Shown: positions 33,669 to 41,925 of the stretch, piece after piece
Position numbering within the stretch: position 1 is the stretch's first letter
Layout: each line of letters opens with the position of its first letter
NCBI RefSeq assembly: GCF_000374865.1
Contig: NZ_KB895453.1
Coordinates: forward strand, 371,728-435,727
Source: Arthrobacter sp. 135MFCol5.1
Lineage (GTDB): Bacteria > Actinomycetota > Actinomycetes > Actinomycetales > Micrococcaceae
DNA: 64,000 bases
Direction: 5' to 3'
The notes under the pieces: model-generated
Told to the model about the DNA's origin: nothing
Seen by the model: the letters and a program-made list of their open reading frames with translations, nothing else
Database searches by the model: none
Program-made: the position numbers and the translations under genes

Positions 33669-34781
33669 TCAGCCCCGGAGCAGGTCCAGCATGGCCAGTT
33701 GCTTGGCGATGCCTGCCCCGTCCGGGGAGTAGATCCACGGAACTTTTGATGAGGTGTGGTCACCGTCTTCGGAGTGGCCGCCGGCGAACACCGATTCGCT
33801 GACGGACAGCTGCCGGATAGCGATGGCCGCCACCTTGTCGGCGTTTTCCGCGGCGAACGCCGAATAGATTGCTTCATCGTGCTGGCCGTTGTCACCGATC
33901 AGGAGCCACCGCATGTCCGGGAATTCCTGCGCCAGGCGATCCAGGTTCCGCCGCTTGTGTTCCTGGCCGCTCCGGAACCATCGGTCCTGGGTCAAGCCCC
34001 AGTCCGTCAGGAGCAGCGCGCCCCTGGGGTACATGTTGCGGGTCAGGAAGCGTCCCAGGGTGGGGGCCGCATTCCAGGGGCCCGTCGACAGGTAAATGAC
34101 GGGGGCATCGGGATGCTCGATGGTCAGCCGGTCCAGCAGCACCGCCATGCCCGGAGTGGCCATCCGTGCCCGTTCGCTGAGCACGAAGGTGTTCCACAGC
34201 GCCAGGAAGGGCCGGGGCAGCGCGGTCACCATGACGGTGTCGTCGATGTCCGAGACGATTCCGAACTTCACCTCCGGTGCGATCACCTGGATCAGCGCCT
34301 CGGCCGGTTCGGTTCCCTCAGCGCGCAGGACCGCCGTGTGCCAGCCGGGGGGAAGCTGGACGTCCACTTCGGTGTCGATCAGTCCGCCCCGGTCCGCGGT
34401 CATGTGGGTGACGACGTCGCCGATGGTGATCTCGACGTCGGAAAACTGCAGCGGCACGCCAGTGAAGGCACGCCAGCCGCGGATGTTCTGGTTGCCGATT
34501 TTCGCTTCCCGCTCCGCCCGGCTTCCCGGCAGCGGCTTCTGCGTCAGCAGCACGCGGCCCAGCACACGTACCCGGGTCGTGGAACCGTACCCCTGGTAGG
34601 CGATGGTCTGCGGCACGAAATTCCAGCGCTTCGCCAGCCGGATCCGCAGGCTGTTGACCGCGTCCGAGACCCGGTGGGCCAGCCGGAAGGCCTGGTTCCC
34701 GGAGAGGGCGTACTGGGCCAGCACCGCCTGCGTGGGCTTGCGTGCCGTCTTCCGGGCCGGATGCTGGGGAGCCGTGTCCAT
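33669..34781 (-). CDS. App1-like phosphatidate phosphatase (DUF2183)
   Basis: The 370-residue protein has a beta-rich N-terminal domain and a C-terminal HAD-type phosphatase domain with the DxDxT-like FGIVSDIDDTVMVT, a middle VIYLSTGPWNAAPTL and WLLIGDNGQHDEAIY. That arrangement is the App1/DUF2183 family, which dephosphorylates phosphatidate in yeast. The ATG at 34781 is the first that fits the domain; the long upstream frame is a shadow of DUF72. It is convergent with the GH1 gene. Confidence 0.88.
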   Translation of the reverse strand: MDTAPQHPARKTARKPTQAVLAQYALSGNQAFRLAHRVSDAVNSLRIRLAKRWNFVPQTIAYQGYGSTTRVRVLGRVLLTQKPLPGSRAEREAKIGNQNIRGWRAFTGVPLQFSDVEITIGDVVTHMTADRGGLIDTEVDVQLPPGWHTAVLRAEGTEPAEALIQVIAPEVKFGIVSDIDDTVMVTALPRPFLALWNTFVLSERARMATPGMAVLLDRLTIEHPDAPVIYLSTGPWNAAPTLGRFLTRNMYPRGALLLTDWGLTQDRWFRSGQEHKRRNLDRLAQEFPDMRWLLIGDNGQHDEAIYSAFAAENADKVAAIAIRQLSVSESVFAGGHSEDGDHTSSKVPWIYSPDGAGIAKQLAMLDLLRG

Positions 34782-34812
34782 GCCACCACTCTGCCACAGC
34801 GTGGAGTTCGGA

Positions 34813-35544
34813 TCAGCCGGCGCCGAGGATCCCACGCAGTGTTTCGGCGTTTCGCACGGCGTTCCCGCCGCCGTCGTTGTTGAAGTACGCGTAGACGTCC
34901 AGGCCGCCGCTGTCCCATTCGCGGATCCGGTCCGCCCACCAGTGCAGGTCGGCCTCCGAGTAGGAGCCGCCGTACAAGTGCTCGTGGTCGGGACCATGCA
35001 GGCGGACATAGGTAAATGGCGCGGTGGCGCGCAGGATGCACGGCAGGTTGGCGCCGCTCATGATGCAATAGGCCGCCTGGTGCCGCTCCAACAGGGAAAA
35101 CACCTCCGGGCAGTCCCAGCTGGGGTGCCTGAACTCGATGGCAACCCGGATCCATTCCGGAACCGCTGCCAGGAAGTACTCCAGCCGGGCGTCGTCGCGG
35201 CCCAACTGCGGCGGCAGCTGGACCAGGAGCACAGCCCGTTTGTCCCCCAGTTCATGCCAGCACCGGGCGATGCGTTCCACCCAGACTTCGGGTGCGTACA
35301 GCTTGCGGGCGTGGGTAAGGCCGCGGGGAGCCTTGACGGACATGCTGAAACCGGGTGGCAGCCGCCTGTTCCAGCCGGCGAAGGTGGTGTCGCGGGGCCA
35401 GCGGTAGAAGCTGGCATTCAGCTCAACTGTGCTGAACTTGGCGGCATAGCGTTGGAGCCGGTCCCGGACCGGCAGGCCGGGCGGGTACAGGACGTTCTCC
35501 CAATGGTCGTAGCTCCAGCCGGAGGTACCGATGTGGACTGCCAT
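34813..35544 (-). CDS. DUF72 family TIM-barrel protein
   Basis: The 243-residue protein has the DUF72 signatures IGTSGWSYDHWENVLYPPGL, VELNASFYRWPRDTTFAGWN, FSMSVKAPRGLTHARKL and YVRLHGPDHEHLYGGSYSEA. It is predicted to be a TIM barrel related to endonuclease IV and xylose isomerase; activity is unknown. It is 31 bases upstream of the App1-like gene on the same strand, so the two may form an operon. Only 40 bases separate its start from the divergent GH15 gene. Confidence 0.93.
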   Translation of the reverse strand: MAVHIGTSGWSYDHWENVLYPPGLPVRDRLQRYAAKFSTVELNASFYRWPRDTTFAGWNRRLPPGFSMSVKAPRGLTHARKLYAPEVWVERIARCWHELGDKRAVLLVQLPPQLGRDDARLEYFLAAVPEWIRVAIEFRHPSWDCPEVFSLLERHQAAYCIMSGANLPCILRATAPFTYVRLHGPDHEHLYGGSYSEADLHWWADRIREWDSGGLDVYAYFNNDGGGNAVRNAETLRGILGAG

Positions 35545-35584
35545 TCTTCGATGTTCCTACAGTGTTGTGTGGCAGGGTAATGCC

Positions 35585-37393
35585 ATGGCGCGAATTGAGG
35601 ATTATGCGGTCGTTGGCGACCTTCACACAGGTGCCCTCATCAGCAAGGAGGGTTCGATCGACTGGCTCTGCCTGCCGCGGTTCGATTCCCCTGCGTGTTT
35701 CAACGCTTTGCTGGACTCACCGGACGCCGGACGCTGGCTGCTGGCTCCGGAAGGCGGTGGTACCTGCACCCGCCGGAGCTACCGCGACGGAAGCCTGATC
35801 CTGGATACCGAGTGGGAAACGCCGGACGGAACGGTTCGCGTCACAGACTTCATGCCGCCCCGCGACTCCGTGGCCGACATCGTCCGGATCGTCGAGGGTG
35901 TCAGCGGCAGCGTAAAGATGCACGGCGAGTTGGTGCTTCGCTTCGACTATGGGCATATCGTGCCATGGGTGCGCAAGGACAAGCGCGGCCTGCACGCCAT
36001 CGCCGGCCCGGACGCCGTCTACCTGGTGACCCCCGCACCCTTGCACGGCGAGAACATGCATACCGTCAGCGACTTCACGGTCAATGCGGGCGAGACAGTG
36101 CCGTTCGTGCTGACGTGGGCTCCCAGCCATGTGGGCCGGCCGGTTTCGGTCGAGGCGGAAAAAGTCCTGCACAGCACGTTCGAGTTCTGGCAGGGCTGGT
36201 CCTCGCAATGCACGGTCCAGGGGAAGTACCAGGATGCCGTGGTGCGCTCCCTGGTAACCCTCAAGGCCCTCACCTACGCGCCCACCGGGGGGATCGTCGC
36301 CGCTGTCACAACATCGCTGCCGGAACAGCCGGGCGGCCAACGCAACTGGGACTACCGCTATTGCTGGCTGCGGGATGCCACCATGACCCTCCAGGCGCTG
36401 CTGGCTGCCGGGTACAAGGCCGAAGCGGCCGCCTGGCGGGACTGGTTGCTCCGTGCTGTGGCAGGAGACCCCGCGGACCTGCAGATCATGTATGGGATCC
36501 ACGGCGAGCGGCGGCTGCCGGAGATGGAACTGCCCTGGTTGAAGGGCTACGAGAATTCCGCTCCGGTGCGGATCGGAAATGCGGCGGCCGAGCAATTCCA
36601 GTTGGACGTATGGGGTGAGGTCCTTGACTGCCTGGCGCTGACCCGGAACTCGCTGCTCAAGCACACGGACGAGGCCTGGGACGTCCAGATTGCCCTGATG
36701 GAGCACCTGGAGACCATCTGGGACCAGCCGGACAACGGGCTCTGGGAAATGCGGGGGCCGCGCCGGCACTTTACGCACTCCAAGGTCATGGCATGGGTGG
36801 CCGCGGACCGGATGGTCAAGGGAGTGCGGGACTCCGGGCTGCCTGGCCCGGTGGAGCGCTGGGAGGCGTTGCGGGACCGGATCCGGCAGGACATCCTGGC
36901 CAACGGCTACGACGCGGAGCGCAACACATTCGTCCAGTCCTATGGCCGGCCTGAGCTGGACGCCAGCCTGCTGTTGATTCCCAGGGTGGGCTTCCTGCCC
37001 CCGGACGATCCCAAAGTGGTGGGGACCATCGAGGCCATCCAACAGGAGCTGACCCAGGACGGGTTCGTGCTCCGGTACCGGCCGGAACAAAGCGACGACG
37101 GCTTGCCTGGGGATGAGGGCGTCTTCCTGGCCTGCTCATTCTGGTTGGTGGAGGCGCTCCTCGGCGCCGGACGACACGAAGAGTCACGGGAACTGTTCGA
37201 ACGGTTGCTGGAACTGCGCAACGATGTGGGGCTGCTGAGCGAAGAATGGGCGGTCAAAGCCGGCCGCCAGTTGGGTAACACGCCACAGGCGTTCAGCCAC
37301 TTCGCCCTTGTGACTAGCGCCCTGGAGCTGCATCAGGATACGGTTCGGCGCAGTGACGCTCCCATTCCGCCGGAAGGGGCGGACTCGCGCTGA
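35585..37393 (+). CDS. Family 15 glycoside hydrolase (glucoamylase or trehalase type)
   Basis: The 602-residue enzyme has an N-terminal beta-sandwich beginning MARIEDYAVVGDLHTGALIS and the alpha/alpha toroid with NWDYRYCWLRDATMTLQALL, MYGIHGERRLPEMELPWLKG, RIGNAAAEQFQLDVWGEVLD and FLACSFWLVEALLGAGRHEE. It has no signal peptide, so it acts inside the cell. Actinobacterial members include trehalases as well as glucoamylases, so the substrate is open. It is divergent from DUF72. Confidence 0.92.
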   Translation: MARIEDYAVVGDLHTGALISKEGSIDWLCLPRFDSPACFNALLDSPDAGRWLLAPEGGGTCTRRSYRDGSLILDTEWETPDGTVRVTDFMPPRDSVADIVRIVEGVSGSVKMHGELVLRFDYGHIVPWVRKDKRGLHAIAGPDAVYLVTPAPLHGENMHTVSDFTVNAGETVPFVLTWAPSHVGRPVSVEAEKVLHSTFEFWQGWSSQCTVQGKYQDAVVRSLVTLKALTYAPTGGIVAAVTTSLPEQPGGQRNWDYRYCWLRDATMTLQALLAAGYKAEAAAWRDWLLRAVAGDPADLQIMYGIHGERRLPEMELPWLKGYENSAPVRIGNAAAEQFQLDVWGEVLDCLALTRNSLLKHTDEAWDVQIALMEHLETIWDQPDNGLWEMRGPRRHFTHSKVMAWVAADRMVKGVRDSGLPGPVERWEALRDRIRQDILANGYDAERNTFVQSYGRPELDASLLLIPRVGFLPPDDPKVVGTIEAIQQELTQDGFVLRYRPEQSDDGLPGDEGVFLACSFWLVEALLGAGRHEESRELFERLLELRNDVGLLSEEWAVKAGRQLGNTPQAFSHFALVTSALELHQDTVRRSDAPIPPEGADSR

Positions 37394-37507
37394 GGCGGCG
37401 CGGGCCGGGGCCGCAACTTCTCCTTCGCGGGATAGATAAGTATACTTACTAACACCTCATGGAGTGCTCCCCAGCACAATGCCGTGATTGACGGAGGAGT
37501 GATAGTT

Positions 37508-37798
37508 GTGGCCGGATTTTTTGAACTCGTGGATGCCCCTGACGGCGGATACCGGATCAGGATGATGGACGGAAGCGGGAACCTGATGGCCATTTCAGTG
37601 ACTTTCCCGACTAAACGGGCGGCCGTCGCAGGCATTGCCATGGCCAGGGAGATCGCGGGCACGGGACTCATTCGGGACAAGAGCCTGGATGGCGCGGGTT
37701 CGGTGATACGGGAGCGGGTGCGGCCCGTCAGCTCCCCGAAGGAAGACGCGGCGAAACGGAAAAAAGCGCCGGATGTGCGGCGGACGGCCGTCGGCTGA
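37508..37798 (+). CDS. DUF1508 (YegP-like) domain protein
   Basis: The 96-residue product contains one DUF1508 unit: FFELVDAPDGGYRIRMMDGS and NLMAISVTFPTKRAAVAGIA, followed by a Lys/Arg-rich tail. The GTG at 37508 is used because GGAGGAG lies eight bases upstream; an upstream GTG is less likely. The stop overlaps the ATG of the next gene by one base (TGATG). Function is unknown; the basic tail could bind nucleic acid. Confidence 0.85.
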   Translation: MAGFFELVDAPDGGYRIRMMDGSGNLMAISVTFPTKRAAVAGIAMAREIAGTGLIRDKSLDGAGSVIRERVRPVSSPKEDAAKRKKAPDVRRTAVG

Positions 37799-38508
37799 TG
37801 CCCGGAGCCTCCTCCCCGCCTGACAATGGACGCCACGGAGTCCTTTTTGACGTTGACGGGACGCTGATCGACTCGTCCTATATCCATACGCTCGCGTGGT
37901 GGGGCGCGTTCCGCCAGTACGGACACGATGTTCCGATGGCGGCCATCCACCACTTTGTCGGCATGGGCGGCGCCCGCCTGGTGGACAACCTCCTGCCGCC
38001 GGACCGGGACCGCTCCGAAGACGACGACGTCATGGCCAGCCACGGCGCCCTGTATGCCTCGCACTGGCCCTCGCTGCGTGCTTTCGCAGGGGCAAAGGAG
38101 CTCCTGGAGCAATGCCACTCGGACGGCTTGGCGGTGGCACTGGCGTCCTCGGCCCGGGAAAGGGACTTGCAGGTAATGCGCTCCGTGCTGGACGCGGACG
38201 CCTTTATCGATGCCGCCACGAGTTCCAAGGACGCTGAGGAAAGCAAGCCTGCGCCGGACATCCTCGCGGCGGCCCTGAAAGCGCTCGGAATCGACGCCGC
38301 GAACGCCGTGTATGTCGGTGACGCCGTGTGGGACATGAAGGCTGCTGCTGCGCTGGATATTCCCGCCATCGGCGTCACCTGCGGCGGAATCAGCGCGACT
38401 GAACTCAGGGCCGCGGGCGCCGTCGAGGTCTATGAAAGCCCCCGTCACCTGCTGGAAAACCTTGGCTCAAGCGCCATTGGCCGGCTGCTGGCGCGCGGGA
38501 GCAACTGA
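37798..38508 (+). CDS. HAD-family hydrolase (phosphoglycolate phosphatase or beta-phosphoglucomutase-like)
   Basis: The 236-residue protein has HAD motif I VLFDVDGTLIDSS, motif II ALASSAR, a Lys in SSKDAEESKPAPD (motif III) and motif IV AVYVGDAVWDMKAA. A four-helix cap lies between motifs I and II. It is translationally coupled to the DUF1508 gene and followed after 43 bases by a Zn-dependent dehydrogenase, so the three form an operon. The phosphorylated substrate cannot be inferred. Confidence 0.9.
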   Translation: MPGASSPPDNGRHGVLFDVDGTLIDSSYIHTLAWWGAFRQYGHDVPMAAIHHFVGMGGARLVDNLLPPDRDRSEDDDVMASHGALYASHWPSLRAFAGAKELLEQCHSDGLAVALASSARERDLQVMRSVLDADAFIDAATSSKDAEESKPAPDILAAALKALGIDAANAVYVGDAVWDMKAAAALDIPAIGVTCGGISATELRAAGAVEVYESPRHLLENLGSSAIGRLLARGSN

Positions 38509-38551
38509 TCCACCCGAACTGCACCAGGGAAAGCAGCGCGAAAGGGAAACT

Positions 38552-39733
38552 GTGAAAGCACTGACGTGGCAAGGCAAGCGTTCTGTAAGCGTGGAGGAAG
38601 TTCCTGATCCGGTGATCCAGGAACCGACGGACGCGATCGTCCGCATCACGTCCACGGCCATTTGCGGCAGCGACCTGCACCTTTACGAGGTACTGGGCCC
38701 CTACATGCACAAGGGCGATGTCATTGGACATGAGCCGATGGGCATCGTGGAGGAGGTGGGCAGCGGGGTCACCAACCTCCGCAAAGGCGACCGCGTCGTG
38801 GTCCCTTTCAATATCTCGTGCGGCACGTGCTTCATGTGCAGGCAGGGCTTGCAGTCTCAATGCGAAACCACACAGGTCACGGAGCAGGGCTCCGGCGCGG
38901 CGCTGTTTGGGTATTCCGAGCTTTACGGCTCCGTTCCGGGTGGCCAGGCCGAATACCTGCGTGTGCCGCACGCGGATTACGGTCCTGTGAAGGTTGGCAA
39001 GGAGCTTCCGGATGAGCGGTACCTGTTCCTCTCCGACATCCTGCCCACCGCCTGGCAGGCCGTGGAGTACGCGGATGTCCCGGCCGGCGGCACCCTTGCC
39101 GTGTTCGGGCTGGGACCCGTGGGCCAGTTCGCCGGCCGCATTGGCGTACATCGTGGTTTCCGGGTGATCGGTATTGATCCCGTCCCCGAACGGCGCGCAA
39201 TGGCGGCGCGGCACGGCGTGGAAACGCTCGACTACGGCAAGACCATTGGGGACGAACTCCGGGAGATGACCGCTGGGCGCGGCCCGGACGCGGTGGTGGA
39301 CGCCGTCGGCATGGAAGCCCACGGTTCCCCCCTGGCAGGATTTGCACACCAGGCGCTTGGGCTGCTGCCGGACAAACTGGCGCAGAAAGCCATGGAGACA
39401 GGCGGCGTGGACCGTTTGGCCGCCCTGCATGCGTCCATCGACGCGGTCCGCCGCGGCGGCACCCTGTCGCTGAGCGGCGTCTACGGCGGCCAGGCCAGCC
39501 CGCTGCCCATGCTGACCATGTTCGATAAGCAACTTCAGGTCCGGATGGGGCAGTGCAACGTGCGTAACTGGACGGACCGCTTGCTCCCCCTGGTGGAGGA
39601 CGACGACGATCCTCTGGGCGTAATGGACTTGGTCACCCACCGTGCGGGCTTGGATGGCGCGCCCGCCCTGTACGAAAAGTTCCAGAAAAAAGAAGACGGC
39701 TGTATCAAAGTGGTCCTTAACCCGGGCGCCTGA
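38552..39733 (+). CDS. Zinc-dependent medium-chain alcohol dehydrogenase
   Basis: The 393-residue enzyme has the catalytic-zinc motifs CGSDLHLYE and GHEPMGIVEEVGSGV, a structural-zinc stretch CGTCFMCRQGLQSQC, and the NAD motif AVFGLGPVGQFAGRI. Length and the LSDILPTAWQAVEYADV segment place it near the glutathione-independent formaldehyde dehydrogenase group. GTG at 38552 with AAAGGGA is used rather than the longer frame. It is last in the DUF1508-HAD operon and ends at a 20-bp stem terminator. Confidence 0.92.
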   Translation: MKALTWQGKRSVSVEEVPDPVIQEPTDAIVRITSTAICGSDLHLYEVLGPYMHKGDVIGHEPMGIVEEVGSGVTNLRKGDRVVVPFNISCGTCFMCRQGLQSQCETTQVTEQGSGAALFGYSELYGSVPGGQAEYLRVPHADYGPVKVGKELPDERYLFLSDILPTAWQAVEYADVPAGGTLAVFGLGPVGQFAGRIGVHRGFRVIGIDPVPERRAMAARHGVETLDYGKTIGDELREMTAGRGPDAVVDAVGMEAHGSPLAGFAHQALGLLPDKLAQKAMETGGVDRLAALHASIDAVRRGGTLSLSGVYGGQASPLPMLTMFDKQLQVRMGQCNVRNWTDRLLPLVEDDDDPLGVMDLVTHRAGLDGAPALYEKFQKKEDGCIKVVLNPGA

Positions 39734-39752
39734 GCCCGGGTGCCTGGATACC

Positions 39753-39795
39753 AAAGCAGGGGCTGTTACGGATCTTCCGTAACAGCCCCTGCTTT
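39753..39795. terminator. Bidirectional 20-bp stem terminator
   Basis: AAAGCAGGGGCTGTTACGGA (39753-39772) and its exact complement (39776-39795) enclose a three-base loop. A-rich and T-rich ends give short runs on both strands. It separates the dehydrogenase gene from the convergent allE gene. Confidence 0.9.
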
Positions 39796-39820
39796 GTCTT
39801 TACAGGCCCGGAGTGCGCGC

Positions 39821-40633
39821 CTAGGTGAGCTTCACCTGGCGGTTCATGTCCTTGTACAGCAGGTAGCGGAACTCGCCGGGCCCGCCGGCGTAGCAGGCCT
39901 GCGGGCAGAAGGCGCGCAGCCACATGAAGTCACCTGCTTCCACCTCCACCCAGTCGTTGTTCAGCAGGTACATGGCCTTGCCCTCCAGGACGTACAGGCC
40001 GTGCTCCATGACATGGGTTTCCGGGAACGGGATCACGCCGCCGGGCTGGAACGTCACGATGTTCACCTGCATATCGTGGGCGAGGTCGTTGGAGTCCGTG
40101 AACCGGGTGGTCTTCCAGACGTCGTCCGTGTCCGGCATGGACGTGGGCTCCACGTCCTTCTCGTTGGTGACGAAGGACTTCGCCTCGTATCCTTCAAGCC
40201 GTTCGTAGGCCTTGCGGATCCAGTGGAAGGACACGACGTCGTCCGAAACGTTCTCCAGGCCCCACTCCGAACCAGCGGCCAAGTAGGCATAGCCGCCTTC
40301 CTCCAGCGGGTGCAGTTCGCCGTCCAGGGTGAGGTTGACCTTGCCGCGGGTTACGAAGATGACGCCTTCGACGCCGGCCTCGAACTCGGCCTTGGGAGCC
40401 CCGCCGCCCGGGCCGATTTCCACGATCAGCTGGGAGAACGTGGTGGCAAAGCCGGAGATGGGACGGGCGATGATCCAGGACCGGGTGTTCGAAAAGCCGG
40501 GCAGGTTGGACGTGACGATGTCCGTCATGACGCCCTTGGGGATCACCGTATACGCCTCGGTCACGATGGCACGCTCGGTGGTCAGGTGGGTCTGCGGCGG
40601 GAGTCCGCCGGTGGGGGAGTAGTACTTGCCCAT
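39821..40633 (-). CDS. allE: (S)-ureidoglycine aminohydrolase
   Basis: The 270-residue bicupin releases ammonium from ureidoglycine to give ureidoglycolate in the late allantoin pathway. It starts MGKYYSPTGGLPPQTHLTTE and has the metal-binding cupin stretch FPETHVMEHGLYVLEGKAMY, with YLLYKDMNRQVKL at the end. It is the last gene of the minus-strand operon malic enzyme, malate synthase, DUF6986, allE; the gap to DUF6986 is 16 bases. This placement identifies the operon as purine-derived glyoxylate metabolism. Confidence 0.93.
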   Translation of the reverse strand: MGKYYSPTGGLPPQTHLTTERAIVTEAYTVIPKGVMTDIVTSNLPGFSNTRSWIIARPISGFATTFSQLIVEIGPGGGAPKAEFEAGVEGVIFVTRGKVNLTLDGELHPLEEGGYAYLAAGSEWGLENVSDDVVSFHWIRKAYERLEGYEAKSFVTNEKDVEPTSMPDTDDVWKTTRFTDSNDLAHDMQVNIVTFQPGGVIPFPETHVMEHGLYVLEGKAMYLLNNDWVEVEAGDFMWLRAFCPQACYAGGPGEFRYLLYKDMNRQVKLT

Positions 40634-40649
40634 GAGAGGGATCCTTTGC

Positions 40650-41924
40650 CTAGGAGTTGGAAGTGGTGGCGAGCCGAGGATGCGCCAGGCCGGTCAGCTG
40701 CGGAATTCCGACGCCGGCAAGCGCCTGGACTTCCTCGGCACCGACGGCGCCGCACTGGACTCCGCGGAGTACGAATGCGGCCAGGGCCCGGGCGGTGGCG
40801 GGCTCGTCCATGACCCCGCCTTCGGTCCGTTCCACGTAGTTGCGCAGCCTGCCCGCCGCGGCAGGCAGGCCCTCACGGTAGAAGGCATAGGTGGCTGCGA
40901 AGCGGCTGGCCAGCTGGGCGGGGTGCAGGTCCCAGCCCTGGTAGTAGCCGCGCTCCAGCGACCGCCGGACCAGCCGGCCGTGCAGCTGCCAGGCGTTCTC
41001 CACGTTGTCGCCCACCGGAATGATGTTGGTGGAACCGTCGGAGAGCCTGATGCCGGTACCGGCCACGGCCAGCTGCATGACTTCCTTGGCGAAGTCGGCC
41101 ACCGGGTGCTCCATGGACTGGTACTCGGCAGAGATCTGCAGCGATGCCGAGTAGTCGTACGTGCCGTAGTGCAGCCCGCTGATCCTGCCGGGCACGGCAT
41201 GCGGCAGCTGCGCTACCGGGGAGGTGCCGTCAGGGCCGAGGATCAGCTGCGGCGTCTCCACCTGGACCTCGAAGCGGAGTCGTCCGGCGGGCAGCGAGTG
41301 GACTTCTTCCAGGCGGGACACCGCGTAGTCCATCGCCTGGACCTGGGCCACGGTGGTGACCTTGGGCAGGGTCAGGACCAGGCCTTCCGGGAGTTCGCCG
41401 GCCGCGGCGAGGCCGGAGACAAACAGGTCCAGGGTGCGGAGGCCGCGGGCACGGGTGGGCGCCTCGAAGCACTTGAAGCGGATACCGATGAACGGGGGAG
41501 CGGACCCGGCCTGGACGGCGGCGGCCACCGCCGACGCCGCGGCAACGGCCGCGGCGTCTTCGGCGTCATCGCCCCGGTCCCCGAAGCCGTCTTCGAAGTC
41601 CAGCCGCAAGTCCTCGATCGGCTCGGCAGCCAGTTTGGCCGCCACCCGGGTGGCTACCGCCCCCGCAAGGCCTTCGTCGTGGCCCAGGAGCCGCCCCAGC
41701 TTTTCGAAGCCGCCGTGCGCATCCGCCGTCGCAGTTGCCTGGGCGCCCCAGTCCGCGGCGAGCGACGGCGTGAAACGGTCAGCGGGCACGTACACCGTGT
41801 GCACGGGCTGGCGTGAGCCGTCGTCACCGGGGTAGTTCTGCTCCAGCAGCCGGTCCGTGGCGGCCAGCTGTCCGTCGATGTGGGCCAGGTCCGCAGCCGA
41901 AAGGGAGGGTTTGGGTGCTGCCAT
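40650..41924 (-). CDS. DUF6986 family protein (HpcH/HpaI aldolase-like)
   Basis: The 424-residue protein has CitE/HpcH-like features: VYVPADRFTP at the start, DLRLDFEDGFGDR, a central LTLPKVTTVAQVQAMDYAV, and FEVQVETPQLILGP with the conserved Glu. A TIM-barrel lyase or condensing enzyme using Mg is therefore likely. It lies directly between malate synthase (one base away) and AllE. A reaction with glyoxylate, or the missing ureidoglycolate step, is plausible but unproven. Confidence 0.82.
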   Translation of the reverse strand: MAAPKPSLSAADLAHIDGQLAATDRLLEQNYPGDDGSRQPVHTVYVPADRFTPSLAADWGAQATATADAHGGFEKLGRLLGHDEGLAGAVATRVAAKLAAEPIEDLRLDFEDGFGDRGDDAEDAAAVAAASAVAAAVQAGSAPPFIGIRFKCFEAPTRARGLRTLDLFVSGLAAAGELPEGLVLTLPKVTTVAQVQAMDYAVSRLEEVHSLPAGRLRFEVQVETPQLILGPDGTSPVAQLPHAVPGRISGLHYGTYDYSASLQISAEYQSMEHPVADFAKEVMQLAVAGTGIRLSDGSTNIIPVGDNVENAWQLHGRLVRRSLERGYYQGWDLHPAQLASRFAATYAFYREGLPAAAGRLRNYVERTEGGVMDEPATARALAAFVLRGVQCGAVGAEEVQALAGVGIPQLTGLAHPRLATTSNS

Positions 41925-41925
41925 C

